Assembly (NCBI GenBank): GCA_964492335.1
Contig: CAZBJX010000037.1
Location: 1-10,471 of the forward strand
DNA: 10,471 nucleotides
Origin: JAFGCL01 sp964492335
GTDB taxonomy: Bacteria; Chloroflexota; Dehalococcoidia; UBA2247; RBG-13-53-26
Direction of reading: 5' to 3'
Both the position numbers and the translations under genes were made by a program. Within the stretch, counting starts at the first letter, position 1. Each line of letters opens with the position of its first letter. Below are positions 7,015-10,471 of this stretch, piece by piece. The notes beneath the pieces were generated by a model. It saw nothing but the letters and a program-made list of their open reading frames with translations. It was not told the DNA's origin and ran no database searches.

Positions 7015-7329
7015 ATAGCTATCTCGGACAAGAGCCTAACGTGTTCCGACTGCGGCTCCACCTTCATCTTCTCGGTCAGTGAACAGGAGATGTTCGCATC
7101 CCGGGGCTACACCAACGAGCCCAAGCGCTGTCTCACCTGCCGGGAATCCAGGAGGGCGTCCCGCGAAGGCGCCGGCGATTTCGGCACCATGAGGCCCAGG
7201 CGCCAGATGTATCCAACCATCTGCGCCCAGTGCGGCAAGGAAGCGATGGTCCCGTTCCAGCCAAGGGGCGATCGGCCGGTCTACTGCAGCGATTGCTTCA
7301 ATCGGATCAGGCCTGACGGCAGCCGCTGA
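7015..7329 (+). CDS. Double zinc-ribbon protein, apparent ATA start (104 aa)
   Basis: Two four-cysteine zinc-binding units fill this small protein: C10-x2-C13-x25-C39-x2-C42 and C70-x2-C73-x17-C91-x2-C94. The first resembles the 'probable zinc-ribbon' (zf-trcl) family, whose members typically begin with a few residues followed by LTCxDCG; the second is a CxxC-x17-CxxC motif. The role is unknown; such proteins are usually thought to bind nucleic acid or protein. With ATA as initiator the protein begins (M)AISDKSLTCSDCG, matching the family. The annotatable ATG at 7090 would delete C10 and C13 and break the first ribbon. It stands alone between its own promoter (6872-6900) and a terminator (7351). 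There is no link to the fatty-acid operon beyond the shared divergent promoter region. Cysteine count and spacing are seen directly; the start codon is inference. Confidence 0.8.
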   Translation: MAISDKSLTCSDCGSTFIFSVSEQEMFASRGYTNEPKRCLTCRESRRASREGAGDFGTMRPRRQMYPTICAQCGKEAMVPFQPRGDRPVYCSDCFNRIRPDGSR

Positions 7330-7350
7330 CCACCGAATCACGACGCAGAG

Positions 7351-7385
7351 AGGGGTCGGGCCTTCACCCGACCCCTTCTTCTTCC
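7351..7385 (+). terminator. Rho-independent-like terminator after the zinc-ribbon gene
   Basis: AGGGGTCGGG (7351-7360), a 6-nt loop CCTTCA and CCCGACCCCT (7367-7376) form a perfect 10-bp stem. It is followed by TCTTCTTCC, a pyrimidine tail rather than a pure T-run. It starts 22 nt after the stop codon. The convergent nuclease gene ends at 7455, so the stem may also slow transcription from the other side. Confidence 0.8.
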
Positions 7386-7454
7386 TCCGAGCGCCACCGC
7401 CGGCCCTGTCCGGCCGCGTCCGGACGTCTGGCCGCGGGCCGGGCCCGCCGGCCG

Positions 7455-8267
7455 TCACCACAGCGCCAGGGACTGCTGGGCCCCGGCGCCGCCCGCCGCC
7501 GGCTCCTCGGCCGCCTCCGGGGCCTTCCCCTTCCTGCCTCTTTGTCCGTCGCGCTCCGGGCAGATGGGCCGGAAATCGCAGCGGCGGCAGACCACCCCGG
7601 GCCGGGGCTGGAAGCGCCTCTCCGCCCCGATGCTGCGGGCCGTCAGCAGGAGGTCCCACCTGGCCCGGTCCAGGACGGACTGGCTGATCTCCCCCGTGTC
7701 CACTGACCCCGACGACAGGTAGATGTAGGAGGCCCTGGACACGGCGCGGGATCCCTGGCGGGACAGGACCAGGGCATTCAAGTGCAGCTGCGTCCAGTCG
7801 CTGCTATCCGGCGGGTTGCCGGTCTTGTAGTCGATGACGTGGAGCGTGCCATCGGCCTCGAGGTCGGCCCGGTCTATCCTGGCCTGGAGGAGGAGGCCCC
7901 TGGTGACCTCGGTCGCCAGCGAGGCTTCCACCAGGTAGGGCCTGACCCGCACGTCATGGTCAGCGACGAAGCCGGCAAGCTGCCGGAGGGCCTTCAGCGC
8001 CCACCGCCGCTCGTCCTCCGGGCCCCTGAAGCCCACCCGGTAGCGCAGCCAGTTCTTCTTGAGAAGCGCCCGCATAGTCTGCATGTTGCGCCGCTCCAGG
8101 GGCACCGCGGTCAGGAACTCCTTCAGGGTATCGTGCACGTGGTTCCCCATGGTGAAATACGGCCTCGGCCCGCCGTAGATGTCGCCAAGCCGGTCGATGT
8201 AGCGGAACCGGTATTGCCGCGGGCAGCCGCGGAAGCAGGCCACCGCCGTGGGGGACAGCTTCAGCAT
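7455..8267 (-). CDS. RecB/Cas4-like PD-(D/E)XK nuclease with Fe-S cysteine set (270 aa)
   Basis: This is a DNA exonuclease-type protein of the PDDEXK_1 (RecB family) group. Motifs in order: LSPTAVACFRGCPRQYRFRY (4-23) with the first cluster cysteine C15; GNHVH (41-45), giving the GxxxH histidine H45; ARIDRADL (129-136) with D132; VIDYKTG (144-150) with D146 and K148; a Gln-containing helix WTQLHLNAL (158-166); and CRRCDFRPIC (227-236), giving C227, C230 and C236. Together with C15 these make the four ligands of an AddB/Cas4-type 4Fe-4S cluster. All nuclease residues are present, so it should be active. The tail from about 240 is low-complexity and charged. No helicase, cas gene or CRISPR array is nearby. 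There is no Shine-Dalgarno; an extended -10 box sits almost on the start codon. Likely role: DNA repair or end processing (inference). Confidence 0.9.
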   Translation of the reverse strand: MLKLSPTAVACFRGCPRQYRFRYIDRLGDIYGGPRPYFTMGNHVHDTLKEFLTAVPLERRNMQTMRALLKKNWLRYRVGFRGPEDERRWALKALRQLAGFVADHDVRVRPYLVEASLATEVTRGLLLQARIDRADLEADGTLHVIDYKTGNPPDSSDWTQLHLNALVLSRQGSRAVSRASYIYLSSGSVDTGEISQSVLDRARWDLLLTARSIGAERRFQPRPGVVCRRCDFRPICPERDGQRGRKGKAPEAAEEPAAGGAGAQQSLALW

Positions 8268-8277
8268 GTCGGCCGCA

Positions 8278-8286
8278 ATTCTACCA
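8278..8286 (-). promoter_or_regulatory. Extended -10 promoter element of the nuclease gene
   Basis: The minus strand reads TGGTAGAAT, a TGn-extended -10 box (5/6 match), without a recognisable -35. The expected transcription start near 8271 is about 4 nt before the ATG (8267), which fits the absence of a Shine-Dalgarno and suggests a leaderless or nearly leaderless mRNA. Confidence 0.4.
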
Positions 8287-8310
8287 CATCACGGCGCTCG
8301 CCGGCGGCCC

Positions 8311-8341
8311 TTGTACTCCACCCTCCTCAACCTGCTATAAT
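8311..8341 (+). promoter_or_regulatory. Sigma70-type promoter of the HEAT-repeat/thioesterase pair
   Basis: A perfect TATAAT (8336-8341) is preceded by TTGTAC (8311-8316), with a longer-than-usual 19-nt spacer. The predicted start near 8348 gives a leader of about 94 nt before the GTG at 8442. It lies in the 174-bp divergent region shared with the nuclease gene. Confidence 0.5.
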
Positions 8342-8441
8342 CGCCTTACCCGATACGGCCGGCGGCCCGGACCGGGCGCCGCCAGCCCGGCGATGGCCAC
8401 GTCCACCCGTGGCGCGGCCGGCCGACAGAGGAGGCCAAGCG

Positions 8442-9311
8442 GTGACCGACATCGACAAGCTCATGCGCAGCCTCAGCAGCAGCCGCTGGGAAGCCCGGCG
8501 CGCCGCCAGCGAGGCCCTGGTCAGCATCGGGTCGCCCGCCATCAGCCCGCTGATCGAGGCCTTGAAGGACAAGAACCCCGATGTCCGCTGGGCAGCCATC
8601 AGGGCCCTGGGGCGGCTGGGGGACGAGACCGCGGTCAAGCCCATCATCAAGGCCCTCGCCGACGAGGACTCCGGGGTCCGCAAGACCGCGGCGGAGGCGC
8701 TGGGCAAGATCGGGGACCCCAAGGCCCTCCCATCCCTGGTGGAAGCCGCCGACGATCCGGAGTGGACAGTGCGCCAGGCCGCGGTGGAGGCCCTGGGAAG
8801 GATGGCCAGCGTCAGGGCCGTGGATGCCATAATCAAGGCCCTTCGCGACGGCTACTCGGACGTGCGCCAGGCCGCGATCGCGGCAGCGGTCCACACGGGC
8901 AAGCCGGCCGTCCTGCCGCTCATCAGGGCGCTGGCCGACGACAACCCGGACACCAGGAAGTGCGCGGCGGAGGCACTGGGCCTGATGAAGGACCCCCGCG
9001 GCGTGTCAGCGCTCATCGACAAGCTGGGCGACGAGAACGCCCCCGTGCGCCAGGCCGCCATCGAGGCGCTGGGGCTGATCGGCGACGGCAGCGCCACCGG
9101 CCCGCTGCTGGCCAGGCTCAACGACGAGAACTCCAGCGTGCGCTGGGCGGCCGCCAGGACCCTGGGAGACATTGGGGACCTCGATGCCCTGGGGCCCCTC
9201 ACCCTCACCTTCAAGGACACCAACTCGGGCGTCCGCTGGGCGGCCTACAAGGCCGCCGACAGCATCTGTCGGCGGTTCAACACCCAGGAAGAAGCGCCGA
9301 TGGCCGATTGA
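8442..9311 (+). CDS. HEAT-repeat (PBS-lyase-type) protein, GTG start (289 aa)
   Basis: The protein is almost entirely nine tandem HEAT-like repeats of about 31 residues, with a recurring core of the form VRxAAxEALGxIGD. Examples are VRWAAIRALGRLGD (48-61), a VRKTAAEALGKIGD unit starting at residue 79, and later VRQAA and VRWAA units. Repeats with this core belong to the PBS lyase HEAT-like/HEAT_2 family. They build an alpha-solenoid for protein binding. There is no catalytic domain, signal peptide or membrane segment, so it is probably a cytoplasmic scaffold or adaptor; the partner is unknown. The start is GTG at 8442, 8 nt after GAGGAGG; the frame stays open far upstream, but that part lies opposite the nuclease gene and is not repeat-like. 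A thioesterase gene follows after 17 nt and is probably co-transcribed. Confidence 0.9.
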   Translation: MTDIDKLMRSLSSSRWEARRAASEALVSIGSPAISPLIEALKDKNPDVRWAAIRALGRLGDETAVKPIIKALADEDSGVRKTAAEALGKIGDPKALPSLVEAADDPEWTVRQAAVEALGRMASVRAVDAIIKALRDGYSDVRQAAIAAAVHTGKPAVLPLIRALADDNPDTRKCAAEALGLMKDPRGVSALIDKLGDENAPVRQAAIEALGLIGDGSATGPLLARLNDENSSVRWAAARTLGDIGDLDALGPLTLTFKDTNSGVRWAAYKAADSICRRFNTQEEAPMAD

Positions 9312-9328
9312 CGCCGGGAGAGCTGCAG

Positions 9329-9787
9329 ATGTCAGCCGCCAAGCGCCGCCCGGAGATAACCAGCCCCTTCGCCCGCCTGGTGGGGCTGAGCTTCCCTGAG
9401 GGCGGCGGGCCCCAGTGCCTGCTCCAGATCGACGACAGGGTGCTCAACGTGTACAGCACGGTGCACGGAGGGGTGATCAGCACCATGGCCGATGTCAGCA
9501 TGGGCTACGCGGTCTTCGAGAGCCTGCGGGAAGACGAGAGGCTGACCACCCTGGAGATGAAGATCAACTACATCGCGGCCGTCTCGGAGGGGGCCCTCAC
9601 CGCCCAGGCCAGCCTGATCAAGAGGACGCGCAACCTGGCCGTGGTGGAATCACGCGTGGAGTGCGACGGCCGGCTGGTCGCCGTCGCCCTGGGGACCTAC
9701 TACCTGTCGAAGAGAGGCCGCGGGGATGCGGCTACCTCTTCTCCTCCAGCAGGGCGCTCTTCCACTGGGCGTCGGCATCCCGCATGA
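9329..9787 (+). CDS. PaaI-type hotdog-fold acyl-CoA thioesterase (152 aa)
   Basis: This is a single hotdog domain of the PaaI/4HBT family, which hydrolyses acyl- or aryl-CoA thioesters in the cytoplasm. The signature is VHGGVISTMADVSMGYAV (45-62): H47-G48-G49 at the start of the central helix and D55 as the likely catalytic acid. TTLEMKINYIAAVSEGAL (73-90) and the strand ending in VALGTYYLSKRG (118-129) follow. Family members normally end soon after that strand. The extra tail 130-152 is Ser/Pro/Arg-rich and is encoded where the gene overlaps the 3' end of the convergent coiled-coil gene, so it is probably read-on into the opposite gene. The ATG has GGGAGAG upstream. An alternative in-frame TTG at 9308, overlapping the HEAT stop, would add seven residues. 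The preceding HEAT gene is 17 nt away. Substrate unknown. Confidence 0.88.
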   Translation: MSAAKRRPEITSPFARLVGLSFPEGGGPQCLLQIDDRVLNVYSTVHGGVISTMADVSMGYAVFESLREDERLTTLEMKINYIAAVSEGALTAQASLIKRTRNLAVVESRVECDGRLVAVALGTYYLSKRGRGDAATSSPPAGRSSTGRRHPA

Positions 9788-10019
9788 CGGTCTTGCACTC
9801 GGCATCCGCCTCCTTGACGATGCTCTTGCCCCTGGCTTCAGCCTCGGCCCTGACGCCCTTGCACCTGGCCTCCGCCTCCGCCTTGATGCCCTTGCACTTG
9901 GCCTTGGCCTCTTCCTTGAGGGCCTCGCTCTTGAGCTTCGCTTCCTTCTTGAGGTTCTCGCACTTCACCCTGGCTTCCGCCATGATCCGGTCGTACTTGA
10001 TCTTGGACTCAGTATCCAT
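9732..10019 (-). CDS. Small hendecad-repeat coiled-coil protein with a cysteine ladder (95 aa)
   Basis: I do not recognise a named family. The protein is one continuous charged helix, made of 11-residue repeats of the form (K/R)-C-K-x-(I/L/V)-(K/R)-x-E-A-x-A. Counting from residue 8 there are about seven units. The 'EA' or 'DA' pair recurs at 26-27, 37-38, 48-49, 59-60, 70-71 and 81-82. The residue that starts each unit's second position is C20, S31, C42, C53, G64, C75, W86. Such hendecads form nearly straight or right-handed coiled coils and resemble in style the 11-mer repeats of group 3 LEA proteins. There is no signal peptide or membrane segment. The start is ATG 10019 with GGGAGGTG upstream; an upstream in-frame ATG (10094) would add 25 low-quality residues. 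It is convergent with, and overlaps by 56 nt, the thioesterase gene. Confidence 0.75.
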   Translation of the reverse strand: MDTESKIKYDRIMAEARVKCENLKKEAKLKSEALKEEAKAKCKGIKAEAEARCKGVRAEAEARGKSIVKEADAECKTVMRDADAQWKSALLEEKR

Positions 10020-10199
10020 GGCACCTCCCGCCACCATTGTACCACTCCCCTCACGGCGCGCTGCCCAGGCGCACCCCCGGCGGGCCCCCGCCAACGCAGC
10101 AGGAGGGTGAGAGGTCCCCGGGAGACCCCGGACAGGATGAGGAGAGCAGAGGGTGAGCGGATGCCCGGCCAGGACGCGGGAGGCTCACGCTCAAATGAT
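10020..10199. other. Intergenic region between coiled-coil gene and tRNA
   Basis: About 180 bases hold no gene I can support. The sequence is GC-rich, with short palindromes around CCCCGGG. A TACAAT (10036-10041, minus) lies too close to the Shine-Dalgarno at 10024-10029 to be a convincing promoter. No clear terminator follows the tRNA, so the coiled-coil gene could be read through from the tRNA promoter. Confidence 0.4.
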
Positions 10200-10274
10200 T
10201 GGAGCCAGCGAGAGGATTCGAACCCCCGACCCGCGGTTTACGAAACCGCTGCTCTACCACTGAGCTACGCTGGC
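10200..10274 (-). tRNA. tRNA-Thr (anticodon CGT)
   Basis: The whole cloverleaf is visible on the minus strand. The acceptor stem is GCCAGCG/CGCTGGC (7 bp). The D-arm is GCTC-AGTGGTA-GAGC. The anticodon arm is GCGGT-TTCGTAA-ACCGC, with anticodon CGT reading ACG (Thr). The T-arm has loop TTCGAAT, closed by GGGGG/CCTCT including two G-T pairs. The discriminator base is T, and CCA is encoded (10200-10202). It has its own promoter about 100 bp upstream (10375-10403). Confidence 0.95.
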
Positions 10275-10365
10275 CCGCAGGAGAGGACGGACCCGGCCTG
10301 CCGCTCGACTGCCGCTGGCACCCCCGGGGAGCACCTCGTCGAGCAGGGCCAGGGCGTCATCCTGC

Positions 10366-10387
10366 ATGCCGTCTATTATATCGGCAT
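10366..10387. promoter_or_regulatory. Dyad ATGCCG-N10-CGGCAT over the -10 box
   Basis: ATGCCG (10366-10371) and CGGCAT (10382-10387) are perfect inverted repeats, and the 10-bp spacer contains the -10 hexamer. This placement would suit a repressor operator, but six-base arms in GC-rich DNA can arise by chance. Confidence 0.3.
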
Positions 10388-10403
10388 AGACATCCACGGT
10401 AAA
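10375..10403 (-). promoter_or_regulatory. Sigma70-type promoter of tRNA-Thr
   Basis: On the minus strand TTTACC (10398-10403) and TATAAT (10375-10380) are separated by exactly 17 nt. The predicted start near 10368 is about 94 nt upstream of the tRNA 5' end, requiring 5' processing by RNase P. The hexamers match those of the operon promoter at 6816-6844 closely, which supports both. Confidence 0.65.
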
Positions 10404-10471
10404 CCCGACCTACTTAGTTGCAGTAGTCCCGATTCACATCACCCTGGACCGACTGGCCAACGCCAGCTACC

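Noticed and set aside
7036..7659. Minus-strand 207-codon frame
   Set aside because: It spans the antisense of the zinc-ribbon gene, the terminator and the nuclease 3' end, and its sequence is low-complexity Gly/Arg/Pro.
7782..8441. Upstream extension of the HEAT frame, and the alternative plus frame from 8393
   Set aside because: The extension is antisense to the nuclease and not repeat-like. The GTG at 8442 has a good Shine-Dalgarno and begins directly before the first repeat.
10036..10041. TACAAT as -10 box of the coiled-coil gene
   Set aside because: It would start transcription within about 10 nt of the ATG, inside the Shine-Dalgarno, and no -35 is present.
10255..10397. Minus-strand GTG frame of about 47 codons running into the tRNA
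   Set aside because: The first half (VDVYADIIDGMQDDALALLDE) looks protein-like. However, the frame overlaps the tRNA promoter, has an in-frame TAG just upstream, lacks a Shine-Dalgarno and ends inside the tRNA. It could be a gene remnant, but this is not supportable.
1..10471. CRISPR array, insertion sequence, prophage or rRNA
   Set aside because: No regularly spaced repeats, transposase or integrase motifs, or rRNA-like sequence were seen. The only repeats are protein-coding (HEAT, hendecad).

Overview
The window looks like a high-GC bacterial chromosome segment. My best guess is Chloroflexota, Dehalococcoidia-like. The pointers are long runs of paralogous acyl-CoA dehydrogenases, an HMG-CoA-synthase-like/DUF35 fusion next to a thiolase, and a double zinc-ribbon protein of a type I associate with that group. 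This assignment is inference; no marker gene here settles it.

Left part (1-6518, all minus strand): an apparent operon, read right to left. It encodes an HMG-CoA-synthase-like domain fused to a zinc-ribbon/OB-fold (DUF35) domain, an SCP2-type thiolase, then acyl-CoA dehydrogenases (ACADs) a, b, c and the first 18 codons of d, which is cut by the window edge. Gaps are short (13-33 nt) and have strong Shine-Dalgarno sequences, except for a 198-nt gap with a 13-bp hairpin between the thiolase and ACAD a. The ACADs alternate in type. Subunits a and c carry a candidate catalytic acid in the middle of the protein but lack the usual FAD-side RxxFGxxxG segment. Subunit b keeps that segment but has no recognisable base, and d starts like b. 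This matches the alpha2beta2 ACADs known from actinobacterial steroid side-chain degradation, so two such enzymes may be encoded. The set would oxidise an acyl-CoA and cleave it through the thiolase with its DUF35 partner. The substrate cannot be read from the sequence, and no enoyl-CoA hydratase or CoA ligase lies in the window.

Middle (6519-7385): two divergent sigma70-type promoters back to back. The left one drives the operon through a leader of about 290 nt. The right one drives a 104-residue double zinc-ribbon protein that appears to start at ATA, followed by a rho-independent-like terminator.

Right part (7455-10471): a minus-strand RecB/Cas4-like PD-(D/E)XK nuclease with an Fe-S cysteine set, diverging from a plus-strand pair (an all-HEAT-repeat protein and a PaaI-type hotdog thioesterase). 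A convergent small gene encodes a hendecad (11-residue) repeat coiled coil with a ladder of cysteines and overlaps the thioesterase 3' end. A tRNA-Thr(CGT) with its own promoter closes the window. I see no insertion sequence, CRISPR array or rRNA.
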